A DNA stretch of 64,000 nt from an uncultured Bacteroidales bacterium. Lineage in GTDB: Bacteria; Bacteroidota; Bacteroidia; Bacteroidales; UBA932. The stretch covers positions 1 to 64,000 of the forward strand of contig CAKUTA010000011.1 of the NCBI GenBank assembly GCA_934691625.1, in the 5' to 3' direction. A program made the position numbers and the translations under genes. A model generated the notes under the pieces. That model made no database searches, was not told the DNA's origin, and saw nothing but the letters and a program-made list of their open reading frames with translations. This document shows positions 51,069-61,259 of this stretch, one piece after another (positions within the stretch are counted from its first letter, which is position 1; each line of letters starts with the position of its first letter).

Positions 51069-54065
51069 TTACAGCGTTCTCTTGATTTCCACAATCTGGA
51101 ATGCCTCGATTATATCGCCAGGCTTGATATCATTGTACTTGTCGATACCGATGCCGCACTCCATGCCTGCAAGAACCTCCTTGGCGTCGTCCTTGCCTCG
51201 TTTCAGGGATGACAGCTCACCGGTGTAGACCACGATGCCGTCACGGATTAGGCGCACCTTGCTCTTCGCAAGCATCTTGCCGTCCTTGATAAGGCATCCT
51301 GCGATAGTGCCGACCTTGGAGATGTGGAAAGTCTGCTTGACCTCGGCGGTGGCAGTAACCTCCTCTTTCTTCTCCGGCTCCAGCATACCTTCAATACCGT
51401 CTGTAACTTCATTGATGGCATCGTAGATGATGGAGTAGAGTCGGATTTCGATACCCTCTTTCTCTGCGAGGTTTCTTGCGTCAGCCGAAGGACGCACCTG
51501 GAATCCGATGATAATCGCATCTGAAGCCGTTGCCAGCATGACATCTGATTCTGAGATTGCACCTACAGACTTGTGTATGACATTGACACGTACCTCTTCT
51601 GTGGAGAGCTTGATCAATGAGTCTGACAGTGCCTCTACTGAACCGTCCACGTCACCCTTGACGATGATATTGAGCTCCTTGAAGTTTCCGATAGCGATAC
51701 GGCGGCCGATTTCCTCGAGGGTCATGTGCTTCTGGGTCTTGATGCCCTGGATACGGATAAGCTGCTCACGTTTGTTGGCGATGGCCTTGGCCTCCTTCTC
51801 GTCGTTCATGATATTGAACTTGTCGCCGGCGCTAGGTGCACCGTTCAGACCGAGAATTGATACAGGGGTTGAAGGACCAGCCTCGTCCACCTTCTGGCCG
51901 CGCTCGTTGAACATGGCCTTTACGCGGCCGTAGTAGCATCCGCTGAGCATCATGTCTCCGGTGTGGACTGTTCCGTCCTGTACAAGGATAGTCGCGAGGT
52001 AGCCACGTCCCTTGTCAAGCGAAGACTCTATGACAGTGCCGACACCGAGCTTCTTAGGATTTGCTTTCAGGTCCATGAGGTCTGTCTCGAGGAGCACCTT
52101 CTCCAGGAGCTTGTCCACATTAAGGCCTTTCTTTGCTGAAATTTCCTGGCACTGGTATTTTCCTCCCCAGTCCTCTACCAGGATGTTCATCTGTGCCAGC
52201 TGCTGGCGGATTTTCTCCGGCTGAGCACCCGGCTTATCGATCTTGTTTATGGCAAATACCATAGGGACACCTGCAGCCTGTGCATGGTTGATGGCCTCGA
52301 CAGTCTGTGGCATCACTGCATCATCGGCAGCGATGATGATGATGGCAAGGTCGGTAAGCTGGGCACCACGTGCACGCATCGCGGTGAAAGCCTCGTGACC
52401 AGGAGTATCAAGGAAAGTGATCCTCCTGCCATCGTGAAGCACCACGTTGTATGCTCCGATGTGCTGCGTGATACCTCCTGCCTCGCCGGCAATCACATTG
52501 GTCTGCCTGATATAGTCCAGGAGCGATGTCTTACCATGATCGACGTGTCCCATCACAGTGATGATAGGCGGACGTGTGACGAGGTCAGCCTCATTCTCAG
52601 GCTCATCGTTCTCCTGATTGATTTCATTCTGAAGATCTGCAGTCACGAACTCTACCTTGTATCCGAATTCCTCCGCAACAAGCACCAACGCCTCAGCATC
52701 AAGTCTCTGGTTGATGGACACCATGAGACCCAGGCTGAAGCATGCCTCGATAACCTTGTTTACCGGGGTGTTGTTCATGAGGGTGGCGAGGTCATTGACA
52801 GTGACGAACTCCGTCACCTTGAGAATCTTCTTCTCAGCGGCCTCCTGAGCCATCTCCTCCTGGAGCTTCTGCGAAGCGAGCTCCCTCTTCTCCTTTCTGT
52901 GCTTTGCACCGAAGTTGTTCTTGGACTTGCTGTCATTCATCCTGGCGTAGGTCTCCTTGACCTGCTTCTGGATTTCCTTCTGCATCTCCTCCTGCTCAGC
53001 CTCGGTCATGGCAGGCTTGAAACGGTCATTGTTGCGGTCCTTGCGGCGGCTCTTTCCTCCGCCCTGCTGTTGGCCGTTGCCTTGACGGAAATCCTTCTTC
53101 CCGTTCTGGCCTCCATTGCCGCCATTATTGTTTCCGCCATTACCGTTGCCCTGACGGTTCTTCTTGCTGTCCTTGCGGCTGTCGTCGCTGTCTATCTTAT
53201 TGACATCGACCTTCTGGCTTCCACCCTTGGCAATGCGCTCTCTTTTCTTGTTCTTCTTTGGCTCGAACTGGGAAAGATCCACCTTGCCTACAATCTTGAG
53301 CCCGCCTGTGCTTGCAGGGGAATCCTCCTCCTCTGTGCTGGACGCAGCTTTCTGAAGCTTATGCTCAGCCTTGAGCTTGGCCTTGTCCACCTTAGGATTG
53401 AACTCCTTGACGGTGCGGTCACTCTTCTTTATGTCCGACTTCTTGGCAATGCCAGGATGAGCCTCGTCCGCAGGGGTTTGTACGGAATTCTCTTCCTGTT
53501 TTACTTCATTTTCTGCCACATTGGCGGCAACAGCTGGAGCTGCCTCCGGTTCGGACACTATGACCGGTTCCTCTTTTTCAGCAGGTTCCGTCTCCTTGAC
53601 TTCCGGAGCGGCAGCTGGCGCCGGCTCCTGTTCCTGGGCAGGGACAGACGGTTCAGGTTCTGCAGCTTTAACCGGAGCTTCTTCAGGCTTCACCTTCTTT
53701 ACTTCCGGCACAATGTCCTTTGCCGACTCCTCAGGAGGAACGGCAGCCTCTCCCGACTTGCTGAATGCACTGCCGGCAGCGCCGCGGATAATCACGGTGC
53801 CGCTTGCAGGCTCATCTTCATCATCATCCTTCTTCTTGGTGCCTTTCTCTATGATTTCCTTTATCTTTATCTGGACGCGCTCAGAATCCTCCTTGGCCTT
53901 GGCGTCTCCGCCGAAAGCCTTCTCCAGATCCGGGATATAGTCCTCGGATACTTTCGCATTTGGATTCATCTCCACATTGGCACCTTTTCCGTTAAGAAAA
54001 TCCACCAGTGTCTGAAGTCCGATATTGAACTGCCTTGTTAGCTTGTTTAGTCTGATTTCTGCCAT
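51069..54065 (-). CDS. infB: Translation initiation factor IF-2
   Basis: 998 residues. An N-terminal IF2N domain ([24 protein letters not shown]) is followed by a long Ala/Glu/Pro and Lys-rich linker (about 80-260), a Gly/Asn/Gln-rich basic segment (about 285-350), a second IF2N-like domain, and the GTPase core with [21 protein letters not shown] (G1), DTPGHEAF (G3) and NKIDKP (G4). Domains II-IV then bind fMet-tRNA. The long linker is usual for the phylum. The third gene of rimP-nusA-infB, 40 nt behind nusA. In this phylum start-site choice rarely uses an SD, so IF2 function is of extra weight. Confidence 0.97.
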   Translation of the reverse strand: MAEIRLNKLTRQFNIGLQTLVDFLNGKGANVEMNPNAKVSEDYIPDLEKAFGGDAKAKEDSERVQIKIKEIIEKGTKKKDDDEDEPASGTVIIRGAAGSAFSKSGEAAVPPEESAKDIVPEVKKVKPEEAPVKAAEPEPSVPAQEQEPAPAAAPEVKETEPAEKEEPVIVSEPEAAPAVAANVAENEVKQEENSVQTPADEAHPGIAKKSDIKKSDRTVKEFNPKVDKAKLKAEHKLQKAASSTEEEDSPASTGGLKIVGKVDLSQFEPKKNKKRERIAKGGSQKVDVNKIDSDDSRKDSKKNRQGNGNGGNNNGGNGGQNGKKDFRQGNGQQQGGGKSRRKDRNNDRFKPAMTEAEQEEMQKEIQKQVKETYARMNDSKSKNNFGAKHRKEKRELASQKLQEEMAQEAAEKKILKVTEFVTVNDLATLMNNTPVNKVIEACFSLGLMVSINQRLDAEALVLVAEEFGYKVEFVTADLQNEINQENDEPENEADLVTRPPIITVMGHVDHGKTSLLDYIRQTNVIAGEAGGITQHIGAYNVVLHDGRRITFLDTPGHEAFTAMRARGAQLTDLAIIIIAADDAVMPQTVEAINHAQAAGVPMVFAINKIDKPGAQPEKIRQQLAQMNILVEDWGGKYQCQEISAKKGLNVDKLLEKVLLETDLMDLKANPKKLGVGTVIESSLDKGRGYLATILVQDGTVHTGDMMLSGCYYGRVKAMFNERGQKVDEAGPSTPVSILGLNGAPSAGDKFNIMNDEKEAKAIANKREQLIRIQGIKTQKHMTLEEIGRRIAIGNFKELNIIVKGDVDGSVEALSDSLIKLSTEEVRVNVIHKSVGAISESDVMLATASDAIIIGFQVRPSADARNLAEKEGIEIRLYSIIYDAINEVTDGIEGMLEPEKKEEVTATAEVKQTFHISKVGTIAGCLIKDGKMLAKSKVRLIRDGIVVYTGELSSLKRGKDDAKEVLAGMECGIGIDKYNDIKPGDIIEAFQIVEIKRTL

Positions 54066-54105
54066 AAAACCCCTTTAAAAAATTAATAATCAAATATGGA
54101 CCGTT

Positions 54106-55383
54106 CTACTGCTGGTCCTCGTCCTCGAATTCTGCGCGGAGAATCTTCACGACTTCATCAACTGTCTCGTCTTCGAGGTCGGCACGCTTGGCGATATCTG
54201 CGGGATCAAGCGCAAGCACGCTCTTCGCGGTGTCGCACCCGATTGACTGAAGCCTTTCGATGACCCATGGATCGATCTCATTGCTGAACTCGCTGAGAAG
54301 TACATCCTCCTCGTCTCCCTCTTCCTCGCCATCTTCTTTCGGCATCTCTCTCCATACTTCGATCTCACGTCCTACGAGCATTCCTGCAAGCTTGATGTTG
54401 CAGCCGCCCTTGCCGATACCTTTCTTGACCTCTTCAGGAAGCATGAATACCTTGATCTTGTCGTTCTCGTCTGTACCCATGTCGATGGAAGATATCTTTG
54501 CCGGGTTGAGCGCCCTCTGGATAAGGAGCTGTGTGTTGCTTGTCCACTGCAGGACATCGATGTTCTCGTTCCTGAGCTCGCGGACAATGCCGATGATACG
54601 TGAGCCCTTGACACCGATGCAGGCTCCGATAGGATCAATCCTGTCATCGTATGATTCCACCGCGACTTTCGCCCTCTCGCCAGGAATCCTGACGACCTTC
54701 TTGATGGTGATAAGACCATCGAAGATCTCCGGAACCTCCTGCTCGAAAAGCTTCTTGAGGAACTCATCGGAAGTCCTGGAAAGGACAATATATGGAGTCG
54801 TATTGTTCTTCATCTCCACGCTCTTGATGATAGCGCGGACGGTGTCATTCTTCTTGAAATGCTCTCCCGGAATCTGCTCGCTCTTAGGTAGCCTGAGCTC
54901 ATTGCCGTCCTCATCGAGGATAAGCACCTCCTTCGACCATGTCTGGTAAACCTCTCCGGTGAAGATCTCCCCGATCTTGTCGGTATATTTATTATAGAGG
55001 TTCGCCTTCTCGATATCCATGATGCGCCCCTGAAGGTTCTGGCGGATATTGAGGATGCCTCGTCTTCCGAAATCCTTGAGCTCGACCTTTCTGGTGAATG
55101 TCTCCCCAAGCTCGTAGTCATCTCCGTTCTTGTTGACTTCGTCAATGGAAATCTGAGTGTTAGGGTTCTCGACGTTCTCCACGACTTCAAGGTTCTGGTA
55201 GATCTCGCAGTCTCCCTTGTCCACATTGATGATGACATCGAAATTGTCTGCGGAACCGAAAGTCTTGGTAAGCTGTGTCATGAAAACATCCTTGAGCACA
55301 CCCATCATTACCGGGCGGTCAATATGCTTTTCGTCCTTGAAAAGCGCAAACGCGGTTTTGAGGTCGATTTTTTCTGAATCCAT
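54106..55383 (-). CDS. nusA: Transcription termination/antitermination protein NusA
   Basis: 425 residues: NusA N-terminal RNAP-binding domain, S1 domain (GEIFTGEVYQTWSKEVLILDEDG), KH1 and KH2 (IGACIGVKGSRIIGIVRELRNE; KKGIGKGGCNIKLAGMLVG), and a C-terminal acidic helix-hairpin tail in place of the two long AR repeats of Enterobacteria. It controls pausing, termination and rRNA antitermination. 19 nt behind rimP. Confidence 0.96.
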   Translation of the reverse strand: MDSEKIDLKTAFALFKDEKHIDRPVMMGVLKDVFMTQLTKTFGSADNFDVIINVDKGDCEIYQNLEVVENVENPNTQISIDEVNKNGDDYELGETFTRKVELKDFGRRGILNIRQNLQGRIMDIEKANLYNKYTDKIGEIFTGEVYQTWSKEVLILDEDGNELRLPKSEQIPGEHFKKNDTVRAIIKSVEMKNNTTPYIVLSRTSDEFLKKLFEQEVPEIFDGLITIKKVVRIPGERAKVAVESYDDRIDPIGACIGVKGSRIIGIVRELRNENIDVLQWTSNTQLLIQRALNPAKISSIDMGTDENDKIKVFMLPEEVKKGIGKGGCNIKLAGMLVGREIEVWREMPKEDGEEEGDEEDVLLSEFSNEIDPWVIERLQSIGCDTAKSVLALDPADIAKRADLEDETVDEVVKILRAEFEDEDQQ

Positions 55384-55402
55384 AATGTTATCTTAATTAT
55401 AA

Positions 55403-55876
55403 TTATTCGAAATCAATGTGCGGCATCACAGAATTGACATCGCCATAGGCGAAAGTCTCATCATGCCTTACCAGCTCCTTCTTTTTCTTCCCCGGGACAG
55501 CCTCCTTTACCTCGAATGAGACCGTGAATCCGTTCTCGTCAGCTGATTCCATCATTCCTGTAATCTTTCTTCCATCTCTGGTGCGCACAGTCACGGCGGA
55601 GCCTATGGCCTTGATATATTGCTTCGTTATCTTGAACGGCTGATCCAGCCCGGCAGATGTCACTGTCAGTGAATAGTCCTCGCTGTCCTGGTCAAACACC
55701 GCAAGAAAGGCGTCGTTTACGGCTACACAGTCGTCCATGTCCACGGTGCCGTTCTCAGATTCGATGGCGATGACAATGTCGTTGTCAGGGCTGACCGTAA
55801 CATCGGTGATGAAGCAGCCCCGTGACTCCACGGGCTTCGTCATTTCCTGGTATATCAATGTCTTGTCCATAGTCAA
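55403..55876 (-). CDS. rimP: Ribosome maturation factor RimP
   Basis: 157 residues; needed for 30S subunit maturation. The N-terminal domain has ESRGCFITDVTVSPDNDIVIAIE, and VNDAFLAVFDQDSEDYSLTVTSAGLDQPFK carries the conserved motif before the C-terminal SH3-like domain. First gene of the rimP-nusA-infB unit. Its leader contains a terminator-like hairpin. Confidence 0.92.
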   Translation of the reverse strand: MTMDKTLIYQEMTKPVESRGCFITDVTVSPDNDIVIAIESENGTVDMDDCVAVNDAFLAVFDQDSEDYSLTVTSAGLDQPFKITKQYIKAIGSAVTVRTRDGRKITGMMESADENGFTVSFEVKEAVPGKKKKELVRHDETFAYGDVNSVMPHIDFE

Positions 55877-55947
55877 ATTGTTCGTTTCCGCACTTCTCTA
55901 CCATTTGCTCACGATGCCGCTGCAGGAAAGGTCAATGCCGGATTTAT

Positions 55948-55980
55948 AAAAAAGATAGGAGACGCGCCCGTCCCCTATCT
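55948..55980 (-). promoter_or_regulatory. Terminator-like hairpin (attenuator) in the rimP leader
   Basis: Arms at 55954-55964 and 55969-55979 form an 11-bp stem with one A-C mismatch and a 4-nt loop. On the minus strand six T (55953-55948) follow. It begins just after the predicted start of transcription and 72 nt before the rimP ATG. No gene ends here, so it is placed as an attenuator rather than an ordinary terminator. Confidence 0.65.
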
Positions 55981-55992
55981 CAACTCACGGTG

Positions 55993-56000
55993 CAAAGATA
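55993..56000 (-). promoter_or_regulatory. -7 box of rimP-nusA-infB
   Basis: Minus strand TATCTTTG. No consensus -33 box at 19 nt; the upstream region is a T-rich stretch. Confidence 0.6.
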
Positions 56001-56062
56001 GTCAAAATTTTCCGAAAGGGAAAAAAAGTCCGTATAATTTCATCTTTTCCTATAAAAGTGCT

Positions 56063-56070
56063 TACATTTG
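56063..56070 (+). promoter_or_regulatory. -7 box of lpxD
   Basis: TACATTTG fits TAnnTTTG; a near-match TTTC lies about 21 nt upstream. It is 53 nt before the lpxD start. Confidence 0.5.
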
Positions 56071-56122
56071 TAGAAATTATTAACAGTCCTGTCCTGCACA
56101 GGGATAATAAAATATCAGGAAT

Positions 56123-57112
56123 ATGGAATTTACAGCCAAACAGCTGGCGAAGGTGCTGAAAGGAACCGTAGATGGCGACCCGGAGGCAAAGGCTACATCG
56201 TTTGCAAAGATAGAGCATGGGAAATCAGGGCAGCTATGTTTTTTAGCAAATCCTAAATATGAACATTACGTATATACATGCAAGGCAAGCATTCTGCTGG
56301 TAAACAAGACATTCGAGCCGAAGAAGGCTGTGGCCTGCACAATGATCAGAGTCGATGATGCCTACATTGCAGTGGCGGATCTGCTGAAATACGTAGCGAC
56401 GCAGAAACGTACAGACCGCAGACATCGCGGATTCCGTTCCTCATGGTTCCTCACCACCAAGTTCGGCAAGAAGGTGTATCTTGGAAGCCACTCTTACGTC
56501 GGTCATCATGCTGTAATCGGCGACTATACGAAAATCTACGAGAACGTATATATAGGTGACAACACGAAGATCGGCTCCCACTGTATCATATATCCTGGTG
56601 TGAGCATCTATCCTGGAATGGTCATCGGGGACAATGTCATTATCCATTCCAATGCCGTGATTGGCTCTGACGGTTTCGGAAATGCTCCGCAGCCTGACGG
56701 TACATGGGAGAAGATAGAGCATCTTGGCAATGTCGTCATCGGCAACAATGTCGAGATCGGTGCCGGGACCACCATCGACAAGTCCGAGATGGAATCGACC
56801 ATTATCGGGAATGGCGTGAAAATCGACAATCTCTGCCAGATTGCGCACAATGTGATTATCGGTGACAATACCGTGATGGCAGCCCAGTGCGGTATCGCCG
56901 GATCTGCTAAAATCGGAAAGAACTGCATCCTGGCAGGGCAGGTCGGCATAGCCGGACATATAGAAATCGCTGATAACACGACAATTGCGGCTCAGGCCGG
57001 AGTCATAGGAAACATCCGGAAATCCGGTCAGGTCCTTCTAGGATCCCCTGCAATTCCTATCAAGAACTATATGAGAAGCTATGCTGTATTCAGGCAGCAG
57101 GGAAAGGAATAG
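56123..57112 (+). CDS. lpxD: UDP-3-O-acylglucosamine N-acyltransferase
   Basis: 329 residues; third step of lipid A synthesis. N-terminal uridine-binding domain ([19 protein letters not shown]), then a left-handed beta-helix of hexapeptide repeats ([41 protein letters not shown]) with the catalytic His in [11 protein letters not shown], and a C-terminal helix. The lpxD-lpxC-lpxA order matches other Bacteroidota. Confidence 0.95.
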   Translation: MEFTAKQLAKVLKGTVDGDPEAKATSFAKIEHGKSGQLCFLANPKYEHYVYTCKASILLVNKTFEPKKAVACTMIRVDDAYIAVADLLKYVATQKRTDRRHRGFRSSWFLTTKFGKKVYLGSHSYVGHHAVIGDYTKIYENVYIGDNTKIGSHCIIYPGVSIYPGMVIGDNVIIHSNAVIGSDGFGNAPQPDGTWEKIEHLGNVVIGNNVEIGAGTTIDKSEMESTIIGNGVKIDNLCQIAHNVIIGDNTVMAAQCGIAGSAKIGKNCILAGQVGIAGHIEIADNTTIAAQAGVIGNIRKSGQVLLGSPAIPIKNYMRSYAVFRQQGKE

Positions 57113-57168
57113 CATTATTAAAATAGTCCAAAAAGCTTTCTGTATTGTGTAAGTCGCTGAAAAATACA

Positions 57169-57176
57169 TATATTTG
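57169..57176 (+). promoter_or_regulatory. -7 box of lpxC-lpxA
   Basis: TATATTTG, with ATTG about 21 nt upstream, 30 nt before the lpxC start. It suggests that lpxC can be transcribed apart from lpxD. Confidence 0.5.
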
Positions 57177-57206
57177 CAAAATTATATGAATTTGTAACGA
57201 AAATAG

Positions 57207-58121
57207 ATGAAGCAGCATACACTCAATAGCGCCTGCCAGTTCCATGGCAAGGGACTTCACACAGGAAGGATTGCGGAGATGACCGTCAAGCCGGCCCAGG
57301 AGAATACCGGGATAGTGTTCCTCCGTAAGGACATAGGGACAGAAGCTTTCGTCAATGCTCTTGCGGAGAACGTCTCCAGCACGGCGAGAAGCACGACGAT
57401 ATCGGATGGGGAAGTCTCAGTATCTACAATAGAACATATAATGTCGGCACTGACAGGAATGGGCATTGACAATGCCGTTGTCGAACTGGACAATGTGGAA
57501 GTGCCTATCCTGGATGGAAGCGCCCTGCCTTATGTGAAGGCTTTCTCTGAAGCCGGGATTGTGGAGCAGAACGCTGAACGTGTCTATATCACACTTCCTG
57601 ATGAGGTGGAGATTAAAGACGAAAAGAGCGGCTCGTGGGTAAGGGTTACCCCGGCAGAGGCCCCTTCATACGATATTACAGTTGATTTCAACTCACATGT
57701 GCTTGGCGTCCAGAGCGCCGCGTGGGATCTGACGAAGGATTACGCACATGAAATCGGCCCGTGCCGCACTTTCGTATTCTTCCATGAAGTCGAGTATCTG
57801 TTCGCGAATAACCTCGTGAAGGGAGGCGATGTGGACAATGCCATAGTCATAGTGGAGCATCCGGTATCGGAGGAGCAGCTGGACAGGATGGCGGAATTGT
57901 TCAAACAGCCGAAGCTTGGTGTCAGCGAAAGCGGATACCTCAATAACTTGAAGCTTCATTTCCCTAACGAATGCGGCAGGCACAAGCTGCTGGATATGAT
58001 AGGGGATATGAGACTGACGGGCGGCTATCTCAATGCAAAGGTGACGGCGTTCAAGCCTGGTCATACGATAAATACAAATACAGCGAAGGCAGTCCGTGCC
58101 CTCCTTTCTAAAGTAAAATAA
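57207..58121 (+). CDS. lpxC: UDP-3-O-acyl-N-acetylglucosamine deacetylase, not fused to FabZ
   Basis: 304 residues; the zinc-dependent committed step of lipid A synthesis. Motifs: NSACQFHGKGLHTGR at the start, zinc ligand His in VSTIEHIMSALTGMGIDNA, and the second ligand pair in GRHKLLDMIGDM. Most Bacteroidota carry a bifunctional LpxC-FabZ of about 460 residues; here the chain stops after the LpxC domain (ending KAVRALLSKVK), and lpxA starts 6 nt later, so the FabZ part is absent, not frameshifted. Confidence 0.95.
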   Translation: MKQHTLNSACQFHGKGLHTGRIAEMTVKPAQENTGIVFLRKDIGTEAFVNALAENVSSTARSTTISDGEVSVSTIEHIMSALTGMGIDNAVVELDNVEVPILDGSALPYVKAFSEAGIVEQNAERVYITLPDEVEIKDEKSGSWVRVTPAEAPSYDITVDFNSHVLGVQSAAWDLTKDYAHEIGPCRTFVFFHEVEYLFANNLVKGGDVDNAIVIVEHPVSEEQLDRMAELFKQPKLGVSESGYLNNLKLHFPNECGRHKLLDMIGDMRLTGGYLNAKVTAFKPGHTINTNTAKAVRALLSKVK

Positions 58122-58127
58122 TTGATT

Positions 58128-58940
58128 ATGAATAAGATTCATCCATTGGCAACTGTCAGCCCCAAGGCTGTTCTAGGTGATAATATCGAAATCGGGCCAT
58201 ACGCCTTCATTGATGACGATGTGCAGATCGGCGATGGCTGCAAGATATATCCGCATGCTGTCATCTATCCTTATGTGAAGATGGGCAAGAACTGCGAAGT
58301 ATTCCCTGGAGCTGTCATCGGAGCCATTCCTCAGGATCTCAAGTTTGATGGCGAGATTACATACGTTGAGATCGGAGACAATGTCACTATCCGAGAGTGC
58401 GTTACCATCAACCGTGGTACCAAGGCAAGTGGAAAGGGTGTCACTAGGGTTGGAAACAATACCCTTATAATGTCATACGTGCATATCGCACATGACTGCA
58501 ATGTTGGCAATCATTGTATCCTCGTAAGCTATGTAGGGATCGCAGGGGAGACCGAGGTGGCAGACTGGGCTATAATCGGAGGTGGAGCCAAGGCTCACCA
58601 GTTCACCAAGATCGGCTGCCATGCCATGGTAGGCGGAATGTCCAAGATAAACAAGGATATCCCTCCTTATGCTCTTTGCGGCCGTGATCCTATCTGCTAT
58701 GCTGGCGTGAATATCGTCGGACTTCGCAGAAGGGGTTTCTCAGCAGAGGTCGTCAGAAATATAAAGGACATCTACGATACAATCTATTTTCAGGGGTACA
58801 ATATCACCGACGGCTGCGCCAAGGTTGAGGCCGGTTTCCCTGATTCAGAGGAGAAGACCACTATTCTGAACTTCATCCGTTCTTCAAAGCGCGGAATCGT
58901 AAAGGCCAATTCGCCTAGCGAGAAAGGCGAGATTGACTAG
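58128..58940 (+). CDS. lpxA: UDP-N-acetylglucosamine acyltransferase
   Basis: 270 residues; first step of lipid A synthesis. Hexapeptide-repeat helix (IHPLATVSPKAVLGDNIEIGPYAFI), catalytic His in SYVHIAHDCNVGNH, and a C-terminal helical domain with GRDPICYAGVNIVGLRRRGFS. The ATG at 58128 is chosen over a TTG at 58122. Confidence 0.95.
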   Translation: MNKIHPLATVSPKAVLGDNIEIGPYAFIDDDVQIGDGCKIYPHAVIYPYVKMGKNCEVFPGAVIGAIPQDLKFDGEITYVEIGDNVTIRECVTINRGTKASGKGVTRVGNNTLIMSYVHIAHDCNVGNHCILVSYVGIAGETEVADWAIIGGGAKAHQFTKIGCHAMVGGMSKINKDIPPYALCGRDPICYAGVNIVGLRRRGFSAEVVRNIKDIYDTIYFQGYNITDGCAKVEAGFPDSEEKTTILNFIRSSKRGIVKANSPSEKGEID

Positions 58941-58942
58941 AG

Positions 58943-59608
58943 ATGCTGCTTGAAATAGCATTTTTTCCGCCCATATCATATTTTGCGGCGATAGCTGAAG
59001 AATTTACCCTGTCAACCGGCAGGGTAAACTCTTATATACCGGCGGAGGTATATATCGAAGCCTGTGAGAACTACCAGAAGCAGTCGTACCGTAACCGGTG
59101 CCGTATCTATGCGTCAGGTGGCGTGGAGGCGTTGTCCGTGCCTGTTGTCCATGAGAACGGAACCTATGCATTGCCGATACGGAGGTTGAGGATCGACTGG
59201 TCCAGGCCATGGTTGCAGAGAATGGAACGGGCTATCATATCCGCCTACGAGTCTTCTGCATGGTTTGAATATTACCGTGATGAGCTGTTCTCCATTATGG
59301 ACAGTCGCCACGAATATCTTTTTGACCTTGACCTTGACCTTATCCGCTTCTTTCTAGCCAAGACAGGCATTGCCGCGGATATCAGGTTCACTGAAGAATA
59401 TACTTGTTATGGATCTGGCCTTTATGGTAGGGACATGCGTGGAGTCTTTCACCCTAAGCGTGCGAACTCCGTTCTTGACAGCCTGCAACTGGAAAAGCCA
59501 TACTGGCAGGTCTTTTCCCTGAAGTATGGCTTTATTTCCGATTTGTCCATCATGGACCTGCTTTTCAATGAAGGCCCGGACTCAATCTCTTATCTGAAGC
59601 GCATCTAG
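58943..59608 (+). CDS. WbqC-like family protein
   Basis: 221 residues, soluble. FPPISYFAAIAE, EACENYQKQSYRNRCRIYASGG, LSVPVVHENG and the WLQRMERAIISAYESSAWFEYYRDEL segment match the WbqC-like family found near O-antigen and other envelope genes; its biochemical role is not settled. It follows lpxA by 2 nt, so it is cotranscribed with lipid A genes. It ends 10 nt from the convergent gene at 59619, with no room for a terminator. Confidence 0.8.
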   Translation: MLLEIAFFPPISYFAAIAEEFTLSTGRVNSYIPAEVYIEACENYQKQSYRNRCRIYASGGVEALSVPVVHENGTYALPIRRLRIDWSRPWLQRMERAIISAYESSAWFEYYRDELFSIMDSRHEYLFDLDLDLIRFFLAKTGIAADIRFTEEYTCYGSGLYGRDMRGVFHPKRANSVLDSLQLEKPYWQVFSLKYGFISDLSIMDLLFNEGPDSISYLKRI

Positions 59609-59618
59609 CTCGGCTTTC

Positions 59619-61247
59619 CTAGAATCTCCAGCCGAAGGTGGCTACTATATCCCAAAGCCTTTTTCTGTGCTGGATCTCCGGCGACAATGCCCCGTCGATA
59701 TAGGTGTCGTACGGGTAGATGTACTCGTCGGGATACTTTGTGCCGCGTACAGCGAGATCACAGAAGAATGAACCCTTGGAACTGTATCCGGCGCCTGCTG
59801 AGATGGCGTTTCTGTATGCCTTCGGTGTCTTCTGGATGTTATCCTCGAAATACCTCTCGGCACATGTGGTGACATTGTATCCAGCCCTGATGGCAAATGA
59901 CGGGACAGGCTTGATTTCAGCACCGATTCTCAGCATGTGTGCTTTTCCCGAGAAGTCCTTTATATCCTGGTTGACGCCGTCGAATGTGGAGTTGTCATTG
60001 GTATCCGTTTCCACAAACCTCATCCTGCTGTAGTCTGTATATTCGTAATCTGCGCTTAGAACCCCGTATGGGCCGAATGTGTAAGCGATGCCGAGATCCA
60101 CTTTCGCCGGAGCTACGAACTTATATTTATACTCGCCTCTAGGTGATTGTGCACTGGCATTGAAATCCCCATTCATGTAGTATGTTTCTCCGGCTACCTG
60201 CCAATGCTCGGTTATGAAGTTCGCTGTAGGGGTCTGGACTGCGACTCCGATACGCAACCCTTTCACTGGAGCTGCGATGAAGCCGAACTTGGCATAGATG
60301 CCTGCACCGTCCGCATCGTAGGAATACCTGGAGCGGAGCTGGTCGAAATATGTTCTCTGCACATTCCCGGAATTATCCGCCATGTCTATCTGAAAATTCT
60401 CGGGGGTGGCAGCTATCTCCTTGAAATACTGGCTCATTGAGTAGTCAAGAGACGAGACGCCTATATTCACACCGGCAAAGTACTTGTCAGAGAAGTTGAA
60501 CCCGACATTGAATGCTATATCATACTTGTTTCCATGCGCCCTGCGTCCGTATCTTTGATCGATGAGGTCGGCAAGCGTTATATCGTAATTGTCATTTCCC
60601 AGGCTGGTCGCTTTCTCCGTGACGCCGAGATAGTCATCATTTTTACTGCTGTAGTTTGAGATTATCATTGACTGCCATCCGACAATGGTCTGCCATGGAA
60701 TGCTGGTGTTGTAGTATGCGTCATCATTGATGCTGGCAGAGTTGACACCTGCGGCATTTGCAGCGAGATATCCTGCGTATGTCGTGGCTGTGTTGCTTCC
60801 ATGGGCTGTCACATCGTCAAGGAAGTTGGCGGATGCGTTAGCTACAATGCCTAGAGAAACATTCTTGAGTCCTCTGCGTGAACCTGTCTTCAGATTAATT
60901 ACCGTGCCGACATTAGGGACTGTGAACTTCACTGAGGAACTTTTGTCTGCACTTCCGAATGTGTTTACGGTTGACGGCATCGCATTGTACTTCCCTGAAG
61001 ACGAAAGTATGCTTATGTTTGGCGAGAATGCCACCTGCGAAAAGCTGTTCACCGCTGACCCGGCAGGGTTCAGTGTTATGGAGCCGAGGTCGCCTCCAAG
61101 AGCCGTGAAGGCATTGCCCATGGCGATGCTCCTCGCTGTGCCGTAATAGTTGCTTTCGCTGAACTTCAATGCGTCAGCGACTGTCTGGGCTCCTGCATCT
61201 GCTGCAATGGCTGCCAGCAGGAGCATTGATATAGTCTGTTTTTTCAT
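59619..61247 (-). CDS. OmpP1/FadL-family outer-membrane protein
   Basis: 542 residues. Signal peptide (MKKQTISMLLLAAIAADAGAQ), then the FadL hatch region (YYGTARSIAMGNAFTALGGDLGSITLNPAGSA), a 14-strand-type barrel and a terminal aromatic residue (ATFGWRF) for BAM insertion. Members move hydrophobic compounds across the outer membrane. It is 12 nt behind the Trp/Tyr/Ser-rich lipoprotein gene and so cotranscribed with it. Confidence 0.88.
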   Translation of the reverse strand: MKKQTISMLLLAAIAADAGAQTVADALKFSESNYYGTARSIAMGNAFTALGGDLGSITLNPAGSAVNSFSQVAFSPNISILSSSGKYNAMPSTVNTFGSADKSSSVKFTVPNVGTVINLKTGSRRGLKNVSLGIVANASANFLDDVTAHGSNTATTYAGYLAANAAGVNSASINDDAYYNTSIPWQTIVGWQSMIISNYSSKNDDYLGVTEKATSLGNDNYDITLADLIDQRYGRRAHGNKYDIAFNVGFNFSDKYFAGVNIGVSSLDYSMSQYFKEIAATPENFQIDMADNSGNVQRTYFDQLRSRYSYDADGAGIYAKFGFIAAPVKGLRIGVAVQTPTANFITEHWQVAGETYYMNGDFNASAQSPRGEYKYKFVAPAKVDLGIAYTFGPYGVLSADYEYTDYSRMRFVETDTNDNSTFDGVNQDIKDFSGKAHMLRIGAEIKPVPSFAIRAGYNVTTCAERYFEDNIQKTPKAYRNAISAGAGYSSKGSFFCDLAVRGTKYPDEYIYPYDTYIDGALSPEIQHRKRLWDIVATFGWRF

Positions 61248-61259
61248 GTTTATTCCTGA

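Noticed and set aside
52284..54041. 585-codon plus-strand frame opposite infB
   Set aside because: Antisense shadow of a strongly conserved gene; Leu/Ala/Val/Ser-rich composition follows from infB codons.
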